Part shown: positions 53,992 through 61,879 of the stretch, piece after piece
Numbering within the stretch: position 1 is the stretch's first letter
Layout of the letters: each line of letters begins with the position of its first letter
Source of the DNA: Streptomyces sp. TS71-3
GTDB taxonomy: Bacteria; Actinomycetota; Actinomycetes; Streptomycetales; Streptomycetaceae
DNA length: 64,000 nucleotides
Reading direction: 5' to 3'
NCBI RefSeq assembly: GCF_018327685.1
Contig: NZ_BNEL01000001.1
Location: forward strand, 2,852,001-2,916,000
Notes under the pieces: model-generated
Database searches by the model: none
What the model saw: only the letters and a program-made list of their open reading frames with translations
What the model was told of the DNA's origin: nothing
Position numbers and translations under genes: made by a program

Positions 53992-54944
53992 CGGCCGAGG
54001 CGTTACCGGTGACCGTGCAGCGGCGCAGGGCCGGCACCGGGGACTCCCCGCTGCGGGTACTGCTGATGCACGGACTCGCCGGCGGCGCCCGGACCTGGGA
54101 CGCGTACCTGGAGCAGGCGGGCCCGCACGGGCACGAGCTGTGGACCGCCGAACTGCCCTGGCGCGCCGACGGCACCGCCGAGTGGACCCGCAGGTCGCCG
54201 GCGAGCTGGACGGCCGAGGCGCTGCGGATGGTGCCGGGCGGCCCGGACGTCGTCGTCGCCCACTCCTTCGCGGCGAACGCGCTGCTGGCACTGCTCGACG
54301 GGCAGGGGACACCGGCGGGGGAGCGGGACGCACCGGCCGGGGAGTACGGCACACCGGCCGGGGGGTACGACGCACCGGCCGGCGGGCCGGGCGCGGACGA
54401 CGAGGACGCGTTCGCCCGGCACGGGCTGCGCGGCGTCGTGCTCGTCTCGCCGTTCTACCGCGCCGACCCGGGGGAGTTCGGCTGGGACACGATCGCCTAC
54501 TACCTGAACCAGTTCGACACCATCCTCGCGGAGGGCCTGCGGGTGCGCTCCGGAGGGCGGCTGCCGCGGGACATCCAGCACGAGATGGCGCTGAAGGTCC
54601 GCGGGCGGATCGGCCCGCACGGCTGGATGAACTTCTTCTCCACCTACCTGGCCACCCCCTACCTGCGCACGCACCGGATGCTGGGCCCCTGCCTGGTGGT
54701 GGGCGGGGAGCGCGACTTCGCCGCCCACCCCACCGACAGCGAGGCCCTCAGCAAGGCGCTCCCCGACGCCGACCTCCACCTGCTGCCGGACTGCGGCCAC
54801 TTCGCCATGGTCGAGCAGCCCGCCCGCTTCACCGCACTGACCGACGGCTTCCTGGCGCACGCCGCGGCCCGGCCGCACTCCGGCGCGCGCACACGTACAC
54901 GTAGCACCGAGCGAACTGAGAAAAGAGGAGTCACCGCCCGATGA
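53988..54944 (+). CDS. Alpha/beta hydrolase 4 (unrelated to the anchored paralogues)
   Basis: 318 aa, GTG overlapping the previous stop. The oxyanion motif is LMHGLAGGARTWD, the nucleophile is in VVVAHSFAANALLAL, and the late His is in LLPDCGHFAMVEQP with Asp in GGERDFAAH, so the triad is complete. A lid insert contains tandem APAG/TPAG units (about residues 105-130) from an in-frame repeat. No N-terminal membrane helix is present, unlike hydrolases 1-3. It could release the product as a free acid, ester or lactone. Confidence 0.85.
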   Translation: MTAEALPVTVQRRRAGTGDSPLRVLLMHGLAGGARTWDAYLEQAGPHGHELWTAELPWRADGTAEWTRRSPASWTAEALRMVPGGPDVVVAHSFAANALLALLDGQGTPAGERDAPAGEYGTPAGGYDAPAGGPGADDEDAFARHGLRGVVLVSPFYRADPGEFGWDTIAYYLNQFDTILAEGLRVRSGGRLPRDIQHEMALKVRGRIGPHGWMNFFSTYLATPYLRTHRMLGPCLVVGGERDFAAHPTDSEALSKALPDADLHLLPDCGHFAMVEQPARFTALTDGFLAHAAARPHSGARTRTRSTERTEKRGVTAR

Positions 54945-55963
54945 GCACAGACACCGACCAGGCGGTCAAGGAACTGCTGGAGTCCGAGACCCGGGTGACG
55001 CTGCGGCCCCGCTACGAGGGCTCCAACATCAACACGTGGATCGGCTTCAAACACGTCAACTACGTCGTCGAAGAGGCCGTCCTGGAGCACTTCCGCACCG
55101 CGGGCCTGCCCTCGCGCAGGCTGTTCGAGGACCACGGCCTCGGCCTGGACATCGTCGACCTGGACACCCGGATCCTGCACGCCTTCCACCAGGACGACCT
55201 GGCCCGTGCCGTGGTCGTGCCGAGGACGAAGGACGCCGACGGGCAGGTCGCCCTCGCCGTGACACTGTACGTGGAGCGGGACGGCGAGGAGCTGAAGGCC
55301 GTCACCTCCAAGGTGAGGGTGTCGCTGCGCGCGGACTCCTACCTGCCGCCGGTCGAGTTCCCCGCCGAGCTGGCGCGCTTCGCCACGCCCCGCCTGGGCG
55401 GGACGGCGGAGGCGGGACCGTGGCACGGCAGGCAGGTCACCGAGGCCGCCACCACCGCCCTGTCCGCGGGACGCGGCACCACCGGCGCCGACCCGGTCCT
55501 CCAGCAGCTGCTGGCGGGCGAGAACGCCTTCGGCTGGAAGTGGCGGATCCCCTACCCGTACTGCCACTTCAACGAGCGCCTCCAGATGTCGGGCTACCTG
55601 CGCCAGGTCGAGGAGGTCGTGGACCTGTTCCTCGCCGACCGCGGCATCTCCATCAAGACGCTGCTCGACGACCGCAAGTGGATCCCCGTCGTGCCGCACT
55701 CGCGGGTGCAGGTCCTCGACGAGGCGCTGATGGAGGAGGACCTGTACACGGTCTTCACCGTCGAGGAGGTCTTCAAGGACTTCACGTACACCGCGCGGAC
55801 CGACTTCTACGTGGTCCGCGACGGGCGCCTCGTGCAGACCGCCACCGGCCGCATCACCCACGGCTACGCCGTCTTCCACGACCGCAGCGACTGGAGCCTG
55901 GTCAGCTTCGACGACCACGTGATCGGCGCCCTGAAGGGCGAGCCGGGGCCCGCCGGGAGCTGA
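54941..55963 (+). CDS. Double-hotdog acyl-thioesterase-like protein
   Basis: 340 aa, ATG overlapping the previous stop. Two hotdog domains are seen: residues about 15-150, containing WIGFKHVNYVVEEAVLEHF with the His and helix arrangement of 4HBT/Fat thioesterases, and about 190-330, containing SGYLRQVEEVVDLFLADR and GRITHGYAVFH. The tandem resembles plant-type FatA/FatB and other double-hotdog acyl-ACP thioesterases. It is a good candidate for the chain-releasing enzyme. An alternative is a dehydratase-like or acyl-transfer role. Confidence 0.68.
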   Translation: MSTDTDQAVKELLESETRVTLRPRYEGSNINTWIGFKHVNYVVEEAVLEHFRTAGLPSRRLFEDHGLGLDIVDLDTRILHAFHQDDLARAVVVPRTKDADGQVALAVTLYVERDGEELKAVTSKVRVSLRADSYLPPVEFPAELARFATPRLGGTAEAGPWHGRQVTEAATTALSAGRGTTGADPVLQQLLAGENAFGWKWRIPYPYCHFNERLQMSGYLRQVEEVVDLFLADRGISIKTLLDDRKWIPVVPHSRVQVLDEALMEEDLYTVFTVEEVFKDFTYTARTDFYVVRDGRLVQTATGRITHGYAVFHDRSDWSLVSFDDHVIGALKGEPGPAGS

Positions 55964-56027
55964 GCCGGTCCAGGGCTCCCCCTCCCGCCCCCGCGAACTC
56001 CCTGAGAACCCCGGAGAAAGAGACGCG

Positions 56028-57218
56028 ATGAACGACGTTGTGATCACCGGCCTCGGCGTGGTCTCCCACCTGGGCAGCGGTGTGCGTGCCTTCTGGGACG
56101 GCCTCGTCGCCGCGCGGAGCGCTCCGGCGGTGGCCGCCGACCCGCACGCCGCGATGGAGCTGCCGCTGATGTACGAGGTGCCCGGCTCGGTGGTGCTGCC
56201 GGAGGGCGAGCGGGAGGGGGACCTGGCGCTGGGGCGCGCCTCCCTGCTCGCCTTCGAGGCCGCCGACCAGGCCGTGGCGGACGCGGGACTCGGGGACGCG
56301 CGCGACCGGGATCCGGAGCGCACGGCCGTGGTGATCGGCACCGGCATGGGCGACTCGGGCCTGCACGAGCGGTGGCGCACCGACGGGCACCCCGACCAGG
56401 CCCACTGGTCCCCGGTCTTCTCGGTCGCCTCCGCCCTCGGCGCCAGGTTCGGCGCGGAGGGGGCCAACATCAGCGTCAGCAACGCCTGCGCGGCGAGCGG
56501 GTTCGGGCTCTCGGCCGCCGCCGACCTGATCCGCTCCGGCGAGGCGGACGTGGTCATCGCGGGCGGCGCCGAGGGCTACTCGCGGGTCGCCCTCGCCTGC
56601 TTCAACCGCCTGGGCGCGATCGACCCCGAGCGGTGCCGGCCCTTCGACCGGCACCGCAAGGGCACGCTGTTCGGCGAGGGCGCCGGGATCATGATCCTGG
56701 AGTCCGCCGAGCACGCGGCGGCGCGCGGCGCCCGCGTCTACGCCGCGCTCGCCGGCGTCGGCTGGAGCTGCGACGCCCACCACGCGACGGCGCCCGAGCC
56801 GACCGGCGAGCAGATCAGCCGGGCGCTGCTCCAGGCGCTGGACGCGGCGGGCGCCGAGGCGTACCAGGTCGGCTGCGTCGTCCCGCACGGCACGGGCACC
56901 GAGCTGAACGACGTCGTGGAGAGCCGCGTGCTGAACCAGGTGCTCGACGCCCGCTCCGAACGGATCCCCCTCTACAGCCTCAAGGCGCTGCTCGGGCACA
57001 CCGGCGGCGCCGCGGCGGCCCTCGCGACGGTGGCGGCGACGCTCATCCTGCACCGCGGGACGGTCCCGCCCAACGCCGCGCAGCAGGAGCAGGACGAGGA
57101 CTGCGACGTCTTCCTGCCGGCCGTGAGCACCCCGCTGGCCGGGAAGTACGCGCTGGTCAACGCCTACGCCTTCGGCGGCAACAACGTATCGCTCGTACTC
57201 CAGGAGGCCGGCGCATGA
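56028..57218 (+). CDS. 3-Ketoacyl-ACP synthase (KS), active 3
   Basis: 396 aa, with GGAGAAAGAG before the ATG. It has the complete catalytic set: Cys in VSNACAASGFGLS, His in VPHGTGTELND, Lys/His in KALLGHTGGAAA, and AYAFGGNNVSLVL. It is followed with a 4-nt overlap by a degenerate KS, so this pair has a true KS-CLF layout. It is the third full ketosynthase of the locus and could serve a different chain, a starter step or a late extension. Confidence 0.93.
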   Translation: MNDVVITGLGVVSHLGSGVRAFWDGLVAARSAPAVAADPHAAMELPLMYEVPGSVVLPEGEREGDLALGRASLLAFEAADQAVADAGLGDARDRDPERTAVVIGTGMGDSGLHERWRTDGHPDQAHWSPVFSVASALGARFGAEGANISVSNACAASGFGLSAAADLIRSGEADVVIAGGAEGYSRVALACFNRLGAIDPERCRPFDRHRKGTLFGEGAGIMILESAEHAAARGARVYAALAGVGWSCDAHHATAPEPTGEQISRALLQALDAAGAEAYQVGCVVPHGTGTELNDVVESRVLNQVLDARSERIPLYSLKALLGHTGGAAAALATVAATLILHRGTVPPNAAQQEQDEDCDVFLPAVSTPLAGKYALVNAYAFGGNNVSLVLQEAGA

Positions 57219-58222
57219 CGACGGTTCGCACTCTGAACGCCCCTGCCCCCACCGCCGGCAGCCCGCCGCCCGGCGCCGACCTGACCGTGTCCGGGATCGG
57301 CGTGGTGACGCCCTGGGGCGACGAACCGAAGACCGGTGCGGCGGCGGACCGCCCGGTGCCGGACGGCTGGTTCGACCACCGGGAGCGGCTCGGCCGGCGC
57401 GGTTACAAGTACCTGCCGACCGCCACGCAGTACTTCCTCGCCGCGACCAGGCAGGCACTCGCCGACGCCGGCGACCTGCGGACCCCGGGCGACGAGGAGC
57501 AGCGCGGCGCGGCCGTCGGCTGCAACAGCGCCGCGGTGGCCCTGCACGACGCGATGGACCGCACCGTCCTCACGGAGAGCGCGGCCGGGCTCAGCCCGGT
57601 CACCGCGCCCTACTTCTCGATCAACCTGTTCGGCAGCCGGCTGGCCACCGAGCACACCCTCAAGGCGTTCAACCTCACCTTCACCTCGCCCCGGGTCGCC
57701 GGTATGGAGGCGCTGGAGGCGGGGACCAGGTCGGTGACGGCCGGCCGCGCGTCCTGGCTGCTGGCCGGGGCGACGGAGGAGGCGCTGCCCGAGGGGCAGG
57801 CCGGCCACGAGTCGTCCGAACGGGGCGCCGTCGCCCTCGTGCTGGAGCCGACCGAGGCGGTCAGGGCGCGCGGCGGGTCCGGTTACGGGCGCTGCCGGGC
57901 CCGCACGTTCTTCGTGCCGCCCGCGGCCGCGTCCTCGTCCGGCGGCGCGGTCCGGGCCCGCGCCCGGATCGAGGCGACGGTCACCCGGCTCAGCCCCGAC
58001 GGCCGTCCCCACCACAGGACCATCGTGATCGTCGACGACTCACCGGTCGGGCAGGCGGTCGCGGGGGCTTTCGGAAACCGCGCCGAGCGGGTCGCGGCGG
58101 GAGCAGGTTCCCTGGAACCCATGCTCCAGACGGCCGCCGCCCTGGCCGACCTGTCCGACCCGGTGGTGATCGTGACGGCGGCCCGCGAGGGGAACGTGGG
58201 CGTGGCGGTGCTCTCCCGCTGA
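57215..58222 (+). CDS. Ketosynthase-like protein lacking catalytic residues (CLF-type 3)
   Basis: 335 aa, ATG overlapping the stop of KS 3. After a Pro-rich N-terminus, the first strands (LTVSGIGVVTPWG) and ALADAGDLRTP are KS-like, but the active-site region reads LTFTSPRVAGMEALEAG, with Arg for Cys, and the HGTGT and KxxxGH motifs are gone. It is shorter than a full CLF by about 70 residues. Its position makes it the heterodimer partner of active KS 3. Confidence 0.78.
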   Translation: MTTVRTLNAPAPTAGSPPPGADLTVSGIGVVTPWGDEPKTGAAADRPVPDGWFDHRERLGRRGYKYLPTATQYFLAATRQALADAGDLRTPGDEEQRGAAVGCNSAAVALHDAMDRTVLTESAAGLSPVTAPYFSINLFGSRLATEHTLKAFNLTFTSPRVAGMEALEAGTRSVTAGRASWLLAGATEEALPEGQAGHESSERGAVALVLEPTEAVRARGGSGYGRCRARTFFVPPAAASSSGGAVRARARIEATVTRLSPDGRPHHRTIVIVDDSPVGQAVAGAFGNRAERVAAGAGSLEPMLQTAAALADLSDPVVIVTAAREGNVGVAVLSR

Positions 58223-58651
58223 CGCGGGGCGGTGCTCGATGTGCGGCTCCGCCGCGTGACCTGCGGTCCGCCACCCCTCGAAGGGGCGGATTCCGCCGCC
58301 TTGGGACCACCTGCGGATGGTGGGTTGCTCGCGCAGTTCCCCGCGCCCCTACGGGGCGCGGCTGGTGGACGCAGAGAACCACGATGGGCCGGCAGTCAAC
58401 GAATGATGGCAGGGGCCAGGTCCGATAAGGGGCGCGGGGAACTGCGCAAAGAACCACGACGGACAGGTAGTCAACGAACGACCGCAAGGGGCCGGTTCCT
58501 GATGAGGGGCGCGGGGAACTGCGCAGAAAGACCACGACGCACCCGCACTGTCGAACTCCGCCGCCCCTGGCAGTTTGCTGACAAGCACCGCACTGCGGCC
58601 GGAGGCGCGGGCACAATGACCGGGACCGGCAGCAGTGAACGGGGAGAACCG
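58223..58651. repeat. Intergenic gap with three dispersed GC-rich repeats
   Basis: The element GGGGCGCGGGGAACTGCGC occurs at about 58,433 and 58,506 on the plus strand and inverted at about 58,331 (GCAGTTCCCCGCGCCCC). It is followed each time by CACGACG-type tails, like those at 9.3-10.2 kb. The 58,433 and 58,506 copies are 73 bp apart with related spacers. No gene is seen until the Shine-Dalgarno at 58,640. Confidence 0.8.
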
Positions 58652-59611
58652 ATGAGCGGGACCGAGGACCGGCCCACCGGCCGGACGCCCACGCAGAGCC
58701 GCGAGAAGCGCCGCCCCTCGTGGCTGACGAGAACCCTGTCCGTCCTCGCCGTCCCCCTCGTCCCCTTCTACGGCGCCTTCCTCTCCTACTTCATCTACCA
58801 CCCCCCACGCCGCCCCTACCATCGCGTCCCGGACGACTTCGACCTCCCGGTCACGGAGGCATGGGTCCCCTTCGGGAAGGGCCGCAGCCTGCACGTCTGG
58901 CTGGCCCCCGGCGACAGTGACCGCGTGGTCGTGGTCGGCCACGGCATCGGCCTGAGCAAGTCCGCCACGCTCGGCCAGGCGAAGTTCCTGCACGACGCCG
59001 GCTACACGGTCGCCCTGTTCGACCACCGCAACCATGGCAGGAGCAGCACGGACCGCGCCTTCTGGGGCCTGGCCGAGCGCTTCACGGACGACGTCGCCCT
59101 CGTCGTCGAGCACGTCCGGGCCCTCGGCCCGTACGCGGACGCGCGGTTCGCGGTGTTCGGCTTCTCCTTCTCCGCGTTCCCCTCCCTCTTCGTGCTGAAG
59201 CGCCCGGAGAGCCGCGTGGACGCCATCGTCTGCGACAGCGGCCCCGCCATGCGCATCCCGCCGCTCTTCCGCAACTTCGTGAACGCGAAGGGGGTTCCGG
59301 CTCCCGCGCCGCTGCGCACCGAGCCCGCCCTGTCCGTGCTGAGCAGGGTGTTCGGCTTCCTCGGCACGGCGATGCTGCAAGGCGAGTGGCCCCCGCCCGC
59401 CGAGGACGCGTACCTGCGGGCGCCGCTGCTCTTCGTCGCCGGCGAGGACGACAGGGTGATCCCGCTGGAGGGGGTGCGCGCGGTCGCGGCGGAGTATCCG
59501 AAGGCCGAGGTCTGCGTGCTGCCGGGGACGGACCACCTCCAGGGGATCAAGTCGGCGCCGGACGAGTACCGCTCGCGCGTGCTGGACTTCGTGAAGCGGG
59601 CGCTGGGGTAG
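58652..59611 (+). CDS. Membrane-anchored alpha/beta hydrolase 3
   Basis: 319 aa from ATG 58,652 with GGGGAGA upstream. A hydrophobic helix (TLSVLAVPLVPFYGAFLSYF) follows a basic N-terminus. It has VVVGHGIG, FDHRNHGRSS, the nucleophile elbow VFGFSFSAFPS, CDSGP, GEDDRVIP and the His in GTDHLQG, giving a complete triad. It is the third paralogue of the family at 39,776 and 46,247 and closest to the second in its N-terminal layout. Its stop is five bases before the SRPBCC gene. Confidence 0.85.
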   Translation: MSGTEDRPTGRTPTQSREKRRPSWLTRTLSVLAVPLVPFYGAFLSYFIYHPPRRPYHRVPDDFDLPVTEAWVPFGKGRSLHVWLAPGDSDRVVVVGHGIGLSKSATLGQAKFLHDAGYTVALFDHRNHGRSSTDRAFWGLAERFTDDVALVVEHVRALGPYADARFAVFGFSFSAFPSLFVLKRPESRVDAIVCDSGPAMRIPPLFRNFVNAKGVPAPAPLRTEPALSVLSRVFGFLGTAMLQGEWPPPAEDAYLRAPLLFVAGEDDRVIPLEGVRAVAAEYPKAEVCVLPGTDHLQGIKSAPDEYRSRVLDFVKRALG

Positions 59612-59616
59612 CCGCC

Positions 59617-60162
59617 GTGACCGTGCCGACGATCTGGGGGGCGCTGCCGGAGGAGCAGGCAGCCGCGTACCCGTGCGACGACCTGCTTCCGGGCCGCACC
59701 GAGCAATGGTTCCGGGCGGTGACCGTGCGCGCGGACCGCGGCACCGTCTTCCGCTGGCTCTGCCAGCTCAAGGTCGCCCCCTACAGCTACGACTACCTGG
59801 ACAACTTCGGCCGCAGGAGCCCGCGGACGCTGACCGAGGGCGCCGACCGCCTCGACGTGGGCCAGCGGGTCATGACCATCTTCAAGCTGGTCGACTACGA
59901 GCCGGACGGCCACCTGACGATGATCCTGGACGTGCCCTGGGCGCGCCGGGCCTTCGGCGACTTCGCGCTCAGCTACCGGGTGCTGGAGGTGGCGCCGGGG
60001 ACCACCCGTCTCGTGGTGAAGATGGTGGTGGGCCGGCGGCCGGGAGCGTTCGGGACGCTCCACATCCGCTCGATGGCCTGGGGCGACCTGCTCATGATGC
60101 GGCGCCAGCTCACGACGCTCCGCTGCCTCGCCGAGCGGAACGGCGGCGGGGCGGCGGGCTGA
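59617..60162 (+). CDS. SRPBCC-fold (START/polyketide-cyclase-like) protein
   Basis: 181 aa from GTG 59,617, five bases after the hydrolase stop. The N-terminal helix region, then RAVTVRADRGTVFRWLCQLK and the curved-sheet pattern ending LHIRSMAWGDLLMMRRQL, fit the SRPBCC superfamily, which includes polyketide cyclases/aromatases and lipid-binding proteins. No specific catalytic residues can be named. It is the last gene of the locus before a convergent terminator and may bind or cyclise the acyl product. Confidence 0.68.
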   Translation: MTVPTIWGALPEEQAAAYPCDDLLPGRTEQWFRAVTVRADRGTVFRWLCQLKVAPYSYDYLDNFGRRSPRTLTEGADRLDVGQRVMTIFKLVDYEPDGHLTMILDVPWARRAFGDFALSYRVLEVAPGTTRLVVKMVVGRRPGAFGTLHIRSMAWGDLLMMRRQLTTLRCLAERNGGGAAG

Positions 60163-60166
60163 CGCC

Positions 60167-60204
60167 GGCCCGCCCGGGAGGCGAGTCGGCCTACCGGGCG
60201 GGCC
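60167..60204. terminator. Bidirectional hairpin terminator
   Basis: Arms GGCCCGCCCGG (60,167-60,177) and CCGGGCGGGCC (60,194-60,204) pair over 11 bp with a 16-base loop, between the SRPBCC gene and the convergent esterase. It is a natural right border of the biosynthetic locus. Confidence 0.8.
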
Positions 60205-60210
60205 CTGCGA

Positions 60211-61473
60211 CTACGACAGCGTCGGAGTCGTCCAGTCACGCCACTGCGACAGGTTGCCCGCCTTGCTGCCGGAGATCCGGAAGACGTTGGGCGGGTTGCC
60301 CGTGCCCAGCAGGAACTTCTGGATGCTCTGCTGCAACGGAGCCTTCCACTCCGACCTGACGGCGCAGTGCGTGCCGTCCTGGACGTCGGACCAGTAGCTG
60401 ATGTTGCTCCCGGCACCGAGCGCCTTGTAGACCTCGGCCCCGCCCAGGGCCGCCACGCTGCCGGACCTGGCGCCCAGCCAGTCCACGTGCGGGTTCTCCA
60501 TCATGAACAGGCCCCGCGGCGCGATCATGCCGACCATCTCGTGGGTGTCCACGGGCAGCGAGTTCGGGTTGCCCGTGAACGGGCTGAAGGCGTCGCCGAA
60601 CCACGGCTGCTCGCTGTAGGCGCTGCTCAGCGGCTGGGAGCCGCTCTCCCCGGGGATCCCGCGGAAGATCGGGGCGCCGGCGGTGCCCGACTCGATGGGC
60701 ATGGTCAGGGCGATGCGCTGGTCGAACGCGCCGGTGACGAAGGCGCCCTTGCCGAACCGGGAGCATCCCGTCACGCCGGTCGCGTCCGAGCGGAGGATGC
60801 TCCCGCCCGACTGCTCGATGACGTCGATGATGCGGCTGACGCCCCAGGCCCAGGCCATCAGCAGGCCCGTGCTGCTCGACGAGCCGTAGATGCTGTAGTA
60901 GGCGCCCTGCTTGTTGTTCCGGGGCGTGCCCTCCTTGCCGACGGCGTACGGGTCGTAGTTGATGACGGCGGCGCCGGAGGCCCTGATGGTGGCCGTGTCG
61001 GCGCCGAATCCGCCGAAGACGACGACCGCCGGGAAGGGGCCGGAACCGCTCGGCAGCGACACCGACGCCGAGAAGCCGGCGCTCTTGCCCTGGTCGGAGA
61101 CGTTCACGGTGATGCCGGTCCGGGAGACCGTGCCCGTGACGGAGGCCGGCTTGGCGTGCTTCTCGCCGTAGACGTACTTCTCGGCCGTCTTCTTGATCTC
61201 CTCGCGGCGGCAGCGCCAGTCGGACCTGGCGGTGATGCGCGTGCCGTTGAGCCTGGTGAACGGGTCGGGAAGCTTCGAGTTCGAGGGCCCGGTGCCGGGG
61301 GTGGCGACCGCGCAGTCGGCGCCGTCGTCCTCGACGCCGGCCCGGATCTGCGGTGCGGCGCTCAGGTCGCCGGCGGATAATGCCCCCGCGCCGGGGGTGG
61401 CGGCCAGGAGGCCGGCCACGGCCACGAAGACCGCGGTTGCCCACACCCGGGGCCGATAGCGGTGGAAGCGCAT
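60211..61473 (-). CDS. Secreted glucuronoyl methylesterase (CE15-like)
   Basis: 420 aa from ATG 61,473, with GGAGGTCC upstream. A Sec-type signal peptide (WATAVFVAVAGLLAATPGAGA) is followed by an alpha/beta hydrolase domain carrying the CE15 signature VTGCSRFGKGAFVTGA, in which Ser is the nucleophile. The acidic residue is probably in PIESGT and the His in DGTHCAVRSE. CE15 enzymes cleave ester links between glucuronoxylan and lignin. No carbohydrate-binding module is attached. It is unrelated to the adjacent pathway. Confidence 0.88.
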   Translation of the reverse strand: MRFHRYRPRVWATAVFVAVAGLLAATPGAGALSAGDLSAAPQIRAGVEDDGADCAVATPGTGPSNSKLPDPFTRLNGTRITARSDWRCRREEIKKTAEKYVYGEKHAKPASVTGTVSRTGITVNVSDQGKSAGFSASVSLPSGSGPFPAVVVFGGFGADTATIRASGAAVINYDPYAVGKEGTPRNNKQGAYYSIYGSSSSTGLLMAWAWGVSRIIDVIEQSGGSILRSDATGVTGCSRFGKGAFVTGAFDQRIALTMPIESGTAGAPIFRGIPGESGSQPLSSAYSEQPWFGDAFSPFTGNPNSLPVDTHEMVGMIAPRGLFMMENPHVDWLGARSGSVAALGGAEVYKALGAGSNISYWSDVQDGTHCAVRSEWKAPLQQSIQKFLLGTGNPPNVFRISGSKAGNLSQWRDWTTPTLS

Positions 61474-61879
61474 TTCTGGGGACCTCCATGGGGGAGGGCG
61501 CGCAGGCGACGGGAACGGCCCCGGCCGGACGGCATGGAGATTCGCCCGCCATGGAGTCGTCTGCCCCTCGGTGCACACCGGATCGTGGGAAGTGCGGACC
61601 ACGATGGCGTCGAAGCTGCCCCCAGGTCCCACCGCCGTCGGGTCTGCCCCGGATCCCCACCGGCGTCGAACCTGCCCCAGGCCTCAACCGCGGCCCAGTA
61701 CACGGGAACGGTAGAAGGACGGCCGTCGAACGCGCAACCCCGCCTGACGGCAACGGAGTTGGGGTGGCGAAGAAGTGCCGCCCGGCGGCGGGCGCGGCCG
61801 GGCGGCACGGTTCAGGCCGTCCGGGCTGAGGGCCTCTCGATCGAAAGACCCAAGGCCCGGCCGCGGCCTTCGGTGGGCG
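61474..61879. other. Intergenic region, no gene seen
   Basis: About 400 bp between the leftward esterase and the leftward P450. It should contain the esterase promoter. A weak direct similarity GACGGCATGGAG/CGTCTGCCCC region was seen, but no gene or strong hairpin was recognised. Confidence 0.45.

Noticed and set aside
60211..61473. CE15 esterase as the release enzyme of the biosynthetic locus
   Set aside because: It has a signal peptide and the specific GCSRxGK glucuronoyl-esterase motif, and lies beyond a convergent terminator.
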